Of a stretch of DNA of 64,000 nt, positions 1 through 7,160 are shown piece after piece. Within the stretch, counting starts at the first letter, position 1, and each line of letters opens with the position of its first letter. The notes under the pieces are model-generated. The model worked only from the letters and a program-made list of their open reading frames with translations. It did no database searches and was not told the DNA's origin. The DNA is from Anaerolineaceae bacterium (GTDB taxonomy: Bacteria; Chloroflexota; Anaerolineae; Anaerolineales; Anaerolineaceae): contig JAENYZ010000006.1 in the NCBI GenBank assembly GCA_016841525.1, forward strand, positions 1 to 64,000, in the 5' to 3' direction. The translations under genes and the position numbers were made by a program.

Positions 1-48
1 GTCAAGTTTAGAATTCCTTCTTTAACCCTTGACATTCAACACAGTTAC

Positions 49-272
49 TGCGAGGTACGAAGCAATCTGCGAGGTACGAAGCAATCTCAGCATCTGTCGT
101 CCCCGCAAATTGTCCACCATCTCTTATCCCCCTATCGTCACCTGTGCCCGTATGGGTATTGCGAGGAACTAAACAATCTTAGCATCTGTCATCCTTGCAA
201 ATTGTCCATAATCTTTAGTCTAATGTAACGCCGAGATTGCTTCGTCGGCCTGGCGGCCTCCTCGCAAAGACA
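49..272. repeat. Intergenic repeat cluster with tandem, direct and inverted copies
   Basis: A 19-bp unit, TGCGAGGTACGAAGCAATC, occurs twice in tandem (49-67 and 68-86). A diverged third copy starts at 159. A longer unit recurs: about 69-116 and 160-208 share the unit followed by AGCATCTGTC and GCAAATTGTCC. At about 231-272 the motif appears inverted (GAGATTGCTTCGT, the complement of ACGAAGCAATCTC) and ends in CTCGCAAAGACA. No open frame is credible here. This resembles dispersed extragenic repeats of bacterial genomes. There are no regular spacers, so it is not CRISPR. The first 48 bases show nothing recognisable. Confidence 0.75.
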
Positions 273-299
273 AAATTAGAAAACACACCCTGCGAAATT

Positions 300-767
300 T
301 TATCCCAAAATCTCTTTTGCCCAATCTTTCGCCCGTTCAAGCTCTCCTTCGTAAAGCGGGCCTTCTGTACCGCTGACACCAAAGCCCGTGCTCTCAATGC
401 AAATATTCGCGCCTGCTTTGGCCAATTGTTTTTCAATTTTCTTATCTGCATACCCGAAGATATTGATCATGAATTTCAAGAAACCTGAATCAGTTTTGTC
501 TTTAGGAATCCTGGTATCAAAGGCAGCTGCTTTTACGCCTTTCAACGCGTCGGAGCCCAGGCTCTTAAGATAATCCTTAATCGCAGGCGTCGGGTTGAAC
601 GCGCGGGTGGGGGAGCCGACCAGGAGAATGCTCAGTCCCTGTAAATCTTCACGGGTGACCTCGTCCACTTTTTTGAAAGGCACGTCGCCCAGGGCTTCAC
701 CAATAGCCTTTGCAACCTGTGCCGTGTTACTAAATACGGAATCATAAATGACTAGTTTTTCTGACAT
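300..767 (-). CDS. Flavodoxin-like protein
   Basis: This is a 155-residue single-domain protein of flavodoxin size. The N-terminus LVIYDSVFSNTAQVAKAIGEAL carries the P-loop-like FMN phosphate-binding segment (S/T-x-T/N-A-x-x-A-x-x-I) after the first beta strand. The 'LLVGSPTRAFNPTPAIKDYL' region fits the 50s loop and following helix of flavodoxins. It is probably a cytoplasmic FMN electron carrier or a flavodoxin-fold reductase-like protein; no partner enzyme sits beside it. It is transcribed away from the recR operon. Its 3' end abuts the repeat cluster and no strong terminator was seen. A specific member (FldA-type versus the flavodoxin domain of larger proteins) cannot be assigned. Confidence 0.8.
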   Translation of the reverse strand: MSEKLVIYDSVFSNTAQVAKAIGEALGDVPFKKVDEVTREDLQGLSILLVGSPTRAFNPTPAIKDYLKSLGSDALKGVKAAAFDTRIPKDKTDSGFLKFMINIFGYADKKIEKQLAKAGANICIESTGFGVSGTEGPLYEGELERAKDWAKEILG

Positions 768-966
768 GCGTTTGTCCTTTGTCTGTGGATTATAAATTCA
801 CTTCTATTGTAAATGATTTTGGAGGAGAATGGTGAATGGTGAATGGGAATTAGGTACCAGGAATTAGTTTTTTTCGGAGTGTGGACATCAGTCCGCTGTT
901 TTCTTCCCGCAAGTTTTTACCTTGACTTTGTCTTTTTGACAATAGCACAAGCAGAAAGCAACAAAA

Positions 967-986
967 AAGCGCCCAATAGAGCGCTT
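967..986 (-). terminator. Terminator of the dnaX-ybaB-recR operon
   Basis: AAGCGC (967-972) pairs with GCGCTT (981-986). Read on the minus strand, the stem is followed by a run of T (complement of the A run at 963-968), just downstream of the recR stop. This is a typical intrinsic terminator. Confidence 0.7.
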
Positions 987-1008
987 GATTTTCATAAAAT
1001 CCGTTACC

Positions 1009-1617
1009 TCAATCCAAATTCCGTCTTCCTGACAGGGCACGCAGAAGGGTGTTCTGATCCGCATATTCAAGATCGCCGCCGACAGGCAGCCCAAGTGCTA
1101 ACCGCGTCACTTTGATGCCCATTTTCACCAGGTTTTCGTGTAGGTACATAGCTGTTGCGTCCCCTTCCATGCTGGGGTTCGTCGCCAGGATGATCTCTTT
1201 GAACTCGTTTTCCTCCACCCGCTTGTAGAGTTCTTTGATTTTCAGGTCTTCTGCACCAATGCCTTCAATGGGGGAGAGAACGCCGTGCAGGACGTGGTAC
1301 AGGCCGTTATATCCACCTGTTTTCTCAATCGCCAGCACATCCAGGGGTTCTTCCACCACGCATAGAAGGCTTTTATCCCGCTGATTGCTGGCACAAATCT
1401 CGCATATTGGCGTGTCGCTGTGCGTAATATTAAAACACACTTCGCATAGACCTGTCTGTTGTTTGATGCTGATCAAGGCTTCTGACAGGCTTTGGGAGAT
1501 TTCTTCCGGTGCGCGAAGAAGGAAGAAGGTCAGCCGTGAGGCTGTTTTCGGACCAATGCCCGGTAAGCGGGAAAAGGCGTCAATCAGGTTTTGTACTGGT
1601 TCGGGTAGGGCGCGCAT
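1009..1617 (-). CDS. recR: Recombination mediator protein RecR
   Basis: The 202 residues match the usual RecR length. An N-terminal helix-hairpin-helix (FSRLPGIGPKTASRL, about 15-29) is followed by a four-cysteine zinc motif (C58, C61, C72, C75) and a Toprim domain starting at LLCVVEEPLDVLAIE. The C-terminal RLALGLPVGGDLEYAD is the family's Walker-B-like segment. With RecO and RecF, RecR loads RecA on gapped, SSB-coated DNA. The gene begins 8 bp after the ybaB stop, in the classical dnaX-ybaB-recR order, and ends at an intrinsic terminator. Nothing is missing from the family motifs. Confidence 0.97.
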   Translation of the reverse strand: MRALPEPVQNLIDAFSRLPGIGPKTASRLTFFLLRAPEEISQSLSEALISIKQQTGLCEVCFNITHSDTPICEICASNQRDKSLLCVVEEPLDVLAIEKTGGYNGLYHVLHGVLSPIEGIGAEDLKIKELYKRVEENEFKEIILATNPSMEGDATAMYLHENLVKMGIKVTRLALGLPVGGDLEYADQNTLLRALSGRRNLD

Positions 1618-1625
1618 CGATTGGA

Positions 1626-1967
1626 TTACATCCCCAATCCCAGGCCGCCGAGCATGTTTGTAAAGGGTGCCATCTTTTCGGCTGCAAGCTCTCTGGATTT
1701 TTCCAGTGCCGCGTTGATCCCGCTGTTGATCAAATCCTGAAGCATGTCAACATCTGCATCTTCCAGCAATTCTGGTGCGATTTCAACGGATTTGCAAACC
1801 TGGTCACCCGTCATGGTGATGCTGATCACACCGCCGCCAACCGTTGCCGTGACAGTTTCCTCAGCTAATTCTTCCTGAGCTTGTGCCATCTGTTGCTGCA
1901 TTTGTTGAAATTGTGCCATCATGCCGCCGCCTTTTGAAGAGGGTGGGCGATTATAACCTTTTGCCAT
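1626..1967 (-). CDS. YbaB/EbfC family nucleoid-associated protein
   Basis: This is a 113-residue small dimeric DNA-binding protein. The N-terminus is basic and Gly-rich (MAKGYNRPPSSKGGGMM). It is followed by a Gln/Glu-rich helix (QFQQMQQQMAQAQEELAEETVTATVGGG) that runs into the beta sheet, as in E. coli YbaB. Members bind DNA and organise the nucleoid. The gene sits between dnaX and recR, its conserved position in many bacteria. The start is supported by AAAGGATTACTT just upstream on the minus strand. Confidence 0.95.
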   Translation of the reverse strand: MAKGYNRPPSSKGGGMMAQFQQMQQQMAQAQEELAEETVTATVGGGVISITMTGDQVCKSVEIAPELLEDADVDMLQDLINSGINAALEKSRELAAEKMAPFTNMLGGLGLGM

Positions 1968-1989
1968 AAGTAATCCTTTCGTTTTTTTA

Positions 1990-3672
1990 TTAATCCTGAA
2001 TTTCTTCAGCGCTGCTTATTTTACCACCCAGATCACGGGTTGCAGTACCGACCATGCCGTCTTTTTCAATCTTAATGTTCTTGGGCAAAGCACTGCCCTG
2101 ATGGGAAGTTACGATGCACTTAACAAGCATGGGCTGCCCGAATACTTCTTCGAGGATGTCTGATGTGAGGGTGAGGTTACCCTCTTTCTCCATCATGCCT
2201 TTTAAGGTGTCTGAGGTAAACCCAAGAATCAGGGTGTTTCCGTCCACACCTGTCAGTTTGCAGGTGTTTAATAGACCCTCTGTGCGCGGGTTATGCTGCT
2301 TGACCCTTGCCCTGATCTCATTCCAGGCCTGGTGGACGTCGCTGATCGAGATCTGTCCCTCGATTTTTTCGATGTTACTCGGGGCTTGGACGACCTCGTT
2401 CTTTTCTGGTTCAACATCATCAGCCACGGGCTGTTTGGGTTCTGGATCCTTTGTCTTGACCTCAGGTGATTTCTTTGCCTTTGATACTTTTTTCTCGGCG
2501 GTGGGTTTGTCTACCCTGGGTGTTGTCTGATACGCAGGTGTTTGCTGATCGGACTTTGTTTCTGAAGTTTGTTTTATCTCATACAATTGTTCGGCTGGTT
2601 TCACCAGGTAATTTGTGAATGCCAGTTCAAGCCCAAGGCCAGGGTGCCAGTTGGCATGTTCATCTGCTGTTGCTTTATTAAATGCTTCAATTGCCTTGAG
2701 CAAGTCGGGCATGCTTAACTTGCTGGCATGTTCAAAGATTTTGAGTTCAACTTCTTCGGATACCTCGAAGCGATCCTTGTTTTCCATTTTGTAGAGCAAG
2801 ATATTCCGTAGGTAGGTCACAATTTGGCGGGCTAACTGCCGGGGATCTGTGCCGCCATCAAGCGCCCCGTTGATTTCACTTAATCCTTTGGATGAATCCT
2901 GGTCTATCAACGCCTGGATAATTTCAACCACACGCATATTCGTGGCTGTCCCCAGGGTTTGCTGGGCACTATCAAGCGTGATTGTCTCGGTGGTTGAAGC
3001 AAGCTGATCCAACAAGGAAATTGCATCTCGCAGGCTGCCGGTCGCCTGGCGAGCAATGATCGAAAAGACCCCATCTGCGACTTTAATGCCTTCTTCCTGG
3101 CTCTTTTCCTTCAAGAGTTTGACGATCGTGTCAATGGGAATGCGGCGAAATTCATGCCGCTGACATCGTGACAGCACGGTAGCAGGGATCTTGTGAATTT
3201 CTGTGGTTGCCAACACGAAGATGGCGTGTGGAGGCGGTTCTTCGAGGGTCTTCAATAACGCGTTGAATGCTGCTGTTGACAGCATGTGAACTTCATCAAT
3301 GATGTAAACCTTGAAATCACCCTGGGAAGGAGAAAAGTTGATCTTATCGCGCAGTTCACGGACGTCATCGACACTGGTATTTGAAGCAGCATCGATCTCG
3401 ATCAGGTCCATGAAGCGGCCGGCGTTGATCGCCTTGCAGTGCTCACACTGGTTGCAGGGTCGATCTTTTCGGTCGGGAGCTTTGCAGTTGACCGCTTTAG
3501 CCAGCAGTCGTGCTGTGGTTGTCTTGCCAGTGCCGCGGGGACCTGCGAAGAGATAGGCATGTGCGACGCGGTCCTGCACGACAGCATTATGCAGGGTTTG
3601 AATAACGTGTTCCTGTGCAACGACCTGGTCCCAATCCTGGGGGCGCCATTTACGATAAAGTGCTTTTGCCAT
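1990..3672 (-). CDS. dnaX: DNA polymerase III subunits gamma/tau
   Basis: This 560-residue AAA+ clamp-loader ATPase has Walker A GPRGTGKT (44-51), a zinc module with C63, C73, C76 and C79, Walker B/DEVH at 126-129, and the sensor 1 segment FVLATTEIHKIPATVLSRCQRHEF. Domain III (about 240-370) is followed by a Lys/Glu/Pro-rich linker and a tau-like C-terminal domain (about 440-535) that would contact the polymerase. It loads the beta clamp in the replisome. Upstream is the lamin-tail gene (17 bp gap); downstream are ybaB and recR. No slippery A-run frameshift site for a separate gamma form was identified. Confidence 0.97.
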   Translation of the reverse strand: MAKALYRKWRPQDWDQVVAQEHVIQTLHNAVVQDRVAHAYLFAGPRGTGKTTTARLLAKAVNCKAPDRKDRPCNQCEHCKAINAGRFMDLIEIDAASNTSVDDVRELRDKINFSPSQGDFKVYIIDEVHMLSTAAFNALLKTLEEPPPHAIFVLATTEIHKIPATVLSRCQRHEFRRIPIDTIVKLLKEKSQEEGIKVADGVFSIIARQATGSLRDAISLLDQLASTTETITLDSAQQTLGTATNMRVVEIIQALIDQDSSKGLSEINGALDGGTDPRQLARQIVTYLRNILLYKMENKDRFEVSEEVELKIFEHASKLSMPDLLKAIEAFNKATADEHANWHPGLGLELAFTNYLVKPAEQLYEIKQTSETKSDQQTPAYQTTPRVDKPTAEKKVSKAKKSPEVKTKDPEPKQPVADDVEPEKNEVVQAPSNIEKIEGQISISDVHQAWNEIRARVKQHNPRTEGLLNTCKLTGVDGNTLILGFTSDTLKGMMEKEGNLTLTSDILEEVFGQPMLVKCIVTSHQGSALPKNIKIEKDGMVGTATRDLGGKISSAEEIQD

Positions 3673-3689
3673 AATTCCTTGTTGATTTC

Positions 3690-4229
3690 TTAAGGTATTG
3701 AGTAAGATGCGATGATATTGCCGTTGTCGTCCACCAACTGTGCCGTTTCACCCGATTCCCAGATCGGGCTTTCGGACTGCCAGTACAATTCTATCACCGT
3801 ATCGATGCCCTTTTGGGAAAGAATTTTGATGGCACCGCTGTTGTTGAGGATGATTGTTGGGAAGGTGAATATATTCTCGTCTTCGTCCCTGAGCTGCCAG
3901 CCGGAGATGTCCACGGCGCCTTCGCTCTGATTACGAATTTCAACATATTCGAGGTCTAAATTGCCGGGAGCGACGATGGTCAGGATGCTGACTTCGAGAT
4001 CTTCCGTGAGAAGTTCCTGGTTTTGCTCCGAATTTACGGGGGCTTCAATAATGGAAGCTGTTGCAGTTTGTGATGCTGCTTCTGAAGCAGCATTTGTGAA
4101 GGCATCATTGGTCACAGCTGATGGGCCTGGATTTGACCGGTCCCACAACCACATGACCAGGAGCATGGTCGCAGCGGATAGGACGATATTTAGAAGGATG
4201 AAAGCAAATAGTCCTGATTTGTTTTTCAT
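3690..4229 (-). CDS. Membrane-anchored lamin-tail-domain protein
   Basis: I chose the start at MKNKSGLF (179 residues) because a single membrane helix (LFAFILLNIVLSAATMLLVMWLW) follows directly. A frame open further upstream adds only a hydrophilic extension. After a low-complexity Ala/Ser/Thr/Glu linker comes a lamin-tail (LTD) fold: EYVEIRNQ, AVDISGWQLRDEDEN, FTFPTIIL, then QLVDDNGNIIASYS. LTD domains are beta-sandwich modules often found on secreted bacterial proteins. The topology suggests a short cytoplasmic N-terminus with the LTD outside. It is the first gene of the dnaX operon, 17 bp before dnaX. Its function there is unknown. Confidence 0.75.
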   Translation of the reverse strand: MKNKSGLFAFILLNIVLSAATMLLVMWLWDRSNPGPSAVTNDAFTNAASEAASQTATASIIEAPVNSEQNQELLTEDLEVSILTIVAPGNLDLEYVEIRNQSEGAVDISGWQLRDEDENIFTFPTIILNNSGAIKILSQKGIDTVIELYWQSESPIWESGETAQLVDDNGNIIASYSIP

Positions 4230-4365
4230 ATGTTGATTTTTCCCATATTTTAGAATAATAGCACACCTTGGTCTAATTGCCAAAAATAAGAAGGTTCATT
4301 CTTGATGTGACCAAAGTAAAACTTATGAAGGTGTGCAAATTAACAAATTGATAACATACTCTTCC

Positions 4366-4404
4366 AAGTCCATTAATAGCCCTGTGATATTCTTGAATGG
4401 ACTT
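4366..4404. other. Perfect 9-bp inverted repeat in the spacer
   Basis: AAGTCCATT (4366-4374) and AATGGACTT (4396-4404) form a perfect stem with a 21-nt loop. It lies between the lamin-tail gene start and the DinB-like gene end. No U-run follows. It may be a leader structure of the dnaX operon or a protein site; the role is not determinable. Confidence 0.35.
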
Positions 4405-4495
4405 CGGGAATTTGATTTCTCTCCTTTCAAGTTTATCCTGAATCAGAAAGTTGTGACAAAACACAACTGAGATTATAAGGTGAGGTTAACGAAGC

Positions 4496-4525
4496 AAAAC
4501 AGGCGTTTGGTGAGGCGCCTGTTTT
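4496..4525. terminator. Intrinsic terminator of the DinB-like gene
   Basis: AAAACAGGCG (4496-4505) pairs perfectly with CGCCTGTTTT (4516-4525). It lies 26 bp past the stop of the minus-strand gene at 4551-5261. The A/T-ended stem gives a U-rich 3' arm in either direction. Confidence 0.8.
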
Positions 4526-4550
4526 GTGTTTAATGGATTAATTTTTTCCC

Positions 4551-5261
4551 TTACTCGGCAAGAGCTAATTCTTTGATATGTTCAATATGGTCTCGTTGAT
4601 GCCAGAGTGTCCTGCGCAGGATTTTTCGATAGGACCAGAATTCACCTTCAATCCCAATCACCTTTACCTGGTCGGCGAAGCTTGGAAAAATTTTGTCAAC
4701 CTGGTCAGCGGTCTGTTTAAGCCTTGCTTCCGGGTCAGGAAGCAATTCCTGTCGGGTCAAATCAGTCAGGTTAATTCGTGAAAGATAAAAGCGCTCACCG
4801 TTTGCGATGTGCTTGACGATGCCGAGGATGTTCCAACGTTGTCCTGGAAAATCCTTTTCGAGGATTTCGGGATTGAGAGTTGCGAGCCCTGCCAGCAGTT
4901 CTTCCCGCTGCCAGTGAAAGATTTTCAAACCTTGTTCGATCTCAATTTTGGATAAAGGTCGCCAATCATCGAGAAACCATGCATTGACTTCGTAGCCCTT
5001 ACCGTCAGGCACGAGTTCGTACATATCATTGATGCAAAATGTTTCAAAACGCTCTACAACCCGCATATCCATATCTTTAAAATCAACCCATGGTTTTGAT
5101 GTGTGATCTTTGATCCATATCTCATATTTGAGTAGCGCTCTTGGAAGGCGAATTAAAGCTTCTGCTTCATCCATTCCATAAGCAAAGCATCCTGGATAGT
5201 CCAGCGCCCAGGCAAGGCTGCGTCCTTCAATATTATTTTCCAACCCAATCCGTATCTGCAT
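4551..5261 (-). CDS. HicB-like / DinB-like two-domain protein
   Basis: Residues about 1-50 (IRIGLENNIEGRSLAWALD, PGCFAYGMDEAEALIRLPRAL) have the shape of a HicB-type partial RNase H fold. That is a strand pair, the 'YPGCFAxGxDEAEA' turn, then a helix. From about residue 115 a four-helix DinB/YfiT-like domain follows: WQREELLAGLATL, WNILGIVKHIANGERFYLSR, and LRRTLWHQRDHIEHI. It has candidate metal-binding histidines in the IxKHIAxxE and HxxDHIxH segments. DinB-fold proteins include thiol-dependent transferases and hydrolases. The gene is monocistronic, with its own terminator. I cannot name a substrate. Confidence 0.65.
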   Translation of the reverse strand: MQIRIGLENNIEGRSLAWALDYPGCFAYGMDEAEALIRLPRALLKYEIWIKDHTSKPWVDFKDMDMRVVERFETFCINDMYELVPDGKGYEVNAWFLDDWRPLSKIEIEQGLKIFHWQREELLAGLATLNPEILEKDFPGQRWNILGIVKHIANGERFYLSRINLTDLTRQELLPDPEARLKQTADQVDKIFPSFADQVKVIGIEGEFWSYRKILRRTLWHQRDHIEHIKELALAE

Positions 5262-5315
5262 AAAGACCTCCAGTTCTTGTTGCTATTATTGTAACAAAAA
5301 TTGCATAAGTCATTA

Positions 5316-5343
5316 AAAATCCGCCAAAATTTTGGCGGATTTT
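5316..5343. terminator. Intrinsic terminator behind the 27-residue membrane peptide gene
   Basis: This is a perfect 28-bp palindrome: AAAATCCGCCAAAA (5316-5329) and its complement TTTTGGCGGATTTT (5330-5343). It lies between the small ORF at 5436-5519 and the DinB-like gene, and gives the small ORF a separate transcript end. Confidence 0.75.
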
Positions 5344-5435
5344 GTGGGATTAATGATCGGGAGTTTCACCCCAACAACGAAGGCATCCAGGAAAGCTGTT
5401 GAGGTGAAAGTAATTGATTAACTAAATCAGGCATC

Positions 5436-5519
5436 TTAATGACGTTCCAGTCCAGTGAAGCTGATCAGGGCGAAAAGAAACCCTATCAAAGCCACAACCA
5501 GGTAAACAACAGCGCTCAT
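5436..5519 (-). CDS. 27-residue single-pass membrane peptide
   Basis: An ATG at 5519 opens a 27-codon frame ending in TAA: MSAVVYLVVALIGFLFALI then SFTGLERH. A very strong Shine-Dalgarno (AAAGGAGGAGGT) sits just upstream at about 5522-5533. The product is one hydrophobic helix of about 18 residues with a short polar, His-ended tail. A perfect intrinsic terminator follows at 5316-5343. RBS, start, helix and terminator together argue for real expression. It recalls KdpF-like or respiratory-complex small subunits in size and shape, but no kdp or oxidase genes are nearby. No function is assigned. Confidence 0.7.
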   Translation of the reverse strand: MSAVVYLVVALIGFLFALISFTGLERH

Positions 5520-5676
5520 GGACCTCCTCCTTTCATCATCATTTTCTAAATGGGACAGCAAAAATCCCATAAAACATTAGACGCAAAATAATTCGAAAAA
5601 GTTCCAAATTACTTCAAGTTAACTAACACATATTTCTTGGATTGGTCACGATTTTCAAAATATTGGCACTTAAAAT

Positions 5677-5704
5677 AAAAAAGCCAGTTAAATTCTGGCT
5701 TTTT
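5677..5704. terminator. Intrinsic terminator of the phosphoribosyltransferase gene
   Basis: AAAAAGCCAG (5677-5686, preceded by more A) pairs with CTGGCTTTTT (5695-5704). It lies 28 bp beyond the stop of the minus-strand gene at 5733. Confidence 0.8.
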
Positions 5705-5732
5705 GGCTTTTCAGAGGTGAATATATAGGACC

Positions 5733-6287
5733 TTATTCCGTGAAAACGGGCAGGTGTCCAAGGGAGATGATACCTGACCACTTTGCTCGCTCTCCTTCTG
5801 TCAGGATGGCAGCTTCAGCGACAATATCTGCACCAGCTTTTTCAAGGATCATGCGCATCCCCTGCAGGGTTGAACCGGTGCTGATCACGTCATCCAGGAT
5901 GATCACTTTCTTGTCTTTCACCTGTTCCCTGTCTTTCTCATCAAGGTATAAAGTCTGAGGCTCACCGGTGGTGATTGATAGGGTTTCTGATTGTAAGGCA
6001 TCGCCCATGTAGGGCTTATAGGATTTCCGTAAGATGATATAAGGTTTTTCCGTGACGACTGAGAGTGCGTGGGCAATTGGGATGCTTTTTGCTTCTGCAG
6101 TCACCAGGGCGTCATATTGAACGTCTTCTAATTTCTTGCCAAGGGCTTTTGCACAGGCTTCAACGAGCTCAGTGTCCCCGAGGATGTTCAGAATAGCGAT
6201 ACGAAGACCGGGTTTGACCTCAAATAATTCCAGCTCTCGATGGACCCCAGCGATATCAACACCGTAAGTTTCCCTTATTTGATTCAT
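5733..6287 (-). CDS. Purine-type phosphoribosyltransferase (adenine PRTase-like)
   Basis: This is a 184-residue type I PRTase. The PRPP-binding motif VIILDDVISTGSTLQ (about 128-142) is intact. It is preceded by the flexible loop and the segment 'DALVTAEAKSIPIAHALS' (PPi loop region), with 'YIILRKSYKPYMG' after it. The order and the ending LGHLPVF resemble adenine/xanthine PRTases more than orotate PRTase. It would convert a free purine base plus PRPP to the nucleotide. This matches two purine nucleoside phosphorylases elsewhere in the window (22012 and 37027) that release bases. It is monocistronic, with a terminator at 5677-5704. Base specificity cannot be read from sequence alone. Confidence 0.8.
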   Translation of the reverse strand: MNQIRETYGVDIAGVHRELELFEVKPGLRIAILNILGDTELVEACAKALGKKLEDVQYDALVTAEAKSIPIAHALSVVTEKPYIILRKSYKPYMGDALQSETLSITTGEPQTLYLDEKDREQVKDKKVIILDDVISTGSTLQGMRMILEKAGADIVAEAAILTEGERAKWSGIISLGHLPVFTE

Positions 6288-6610
6288 TTTCAGCTCCCTT
6301 CAGTTTCGTCAGCAATGAATTTATTATAATCCAAGATCAGCATGAAAATCTGATCTATTTTAAAAATTTTAGAGCGTGCCTGGGACGCCGATCCGGGCAC
6401 GCTCATATCGAAGGAGAAGAAGAGAAGTTTTTGTCTAATATGATCTTATAACAACAGAAGGCCTTTTGCTTGACGATTAACCTACGGGTACCCGACAAGT
6501 CACCGACACTTCATATCCGAGGGCAGTGTGTCTGAAATTAAAGATTTCCTAAAGATATTTTAAGGTAATATTGAAGATACTCATTGAATAGGTGAAAATT
6601 GAGGTGATCT
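6288..6610. other. Spacer with one GC-rich hairpin
   Basis: GAGCGTGCC (6372-6380) pairs perfectly with GGCACGCTC (6396-6404), with a 15-nt loop and no U-run. It lies between two divergently transcribed genes. No ORF is supported. The hairpin may be part of a leader of either gene. A short direct repeat, CCGACA (about 6491 and 6502), is also visible. Confidence 0.4.
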
Positions 6611-7147
6611 TTGGGAATTACGTTTGGAACATTAACTGCAACGCCTTTGGGAGAAATCAGCTTTTATGCCGGCGATAACGGCTTGAAACGGGTTGCGTTT
6701 ATACCCCTGGATGTTCTCAAAAAAAAGGATGGTATCCAAGAAACCCGGCCTTCATTGAGTGGTCTCGGAACAATTGGCATTTTGTTAACAGAACTGAATG
6801 AATATCTATTTGGCATCCGGAAAAACTTTTCAACCAAAATTAACTGGGAGAGTATGGGGGCATTCCAGCGAAAAGTCCTGAGCTTGACTGCGGAGATCCC
6901 CTATGGTCAGGTTCGTACTTACGGCGAACTGGCAAAAGAATTGGGTAAGCCTGGTGCATCACGCGCAGTAGGACGCGCGCTGGGGAGCAATCCGATGCCT
7001 ATTGTGATCCCCTGTCACCGGGTGATTGGTGCGGATGGGGGATTGCGCGGGTACACCGATGGCATTCAGACCAAAGCCTTCCTTTTGAGCCTGGAAGGAC
7101 ATGTGGTGGAATCAGGTAAAGTGACCAAAGTGTTGGAACATCAGTAA
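6611..7147 (+). CDS. Methylated-DNA-protein-cysteine methyltransferase
   Basis: The start is a TTG codon placed 5 bp after GAGGTGATC. The 178-residue protein ends in the MGMT fold. IPYGQVRTYGELAKELG (about 96-112) leads to the DNA-binding helix (GASRAVGRALGSNPMP) and the active-site PCHRVIG with Cys135. GGLRGYTDGIQTKAFLLSLEG follows. It transfers alkyl groups from O6-alkylguanine to its own cysteine in a suicidal reaction. The N-terminal ~80 residues form the usual small beta domain. era follows after a 13-bp gap and is probably co-transcribed. Confidence 0.95.
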   Translation: MGITFGTLTATPLGEISFYAGDNGLKRVAFIPLDVLKKKDGIQETRPSLSGLGTIGILLTELNEYLFGIRKNFSTKINWESMGAFQRKVLSLTAEIPYGQVRTYGELAKELGKPGASRAVGRALGSNPMPIVIPCHRVIGADGGLRGYTDGIQTKAFLLSLEGHVVESGKVTKVLEHQ

Positions 7148-7160
7148 GCGAGGATGAGCG

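Noticed and set aside
49-208. Possible CRISPR array
   Set aside because: Repeats are tandem or irregularly spaced, one is inverted, there are no unique spacers of constant length, and no cas genes are in the window.
4273-4464. 63-codon minus-strand frame
   Set aside because: No RBS, no protein-like features, and it contains a perfect inverted repeat. It overlaps only leader sequence of the lamin-tail gene.
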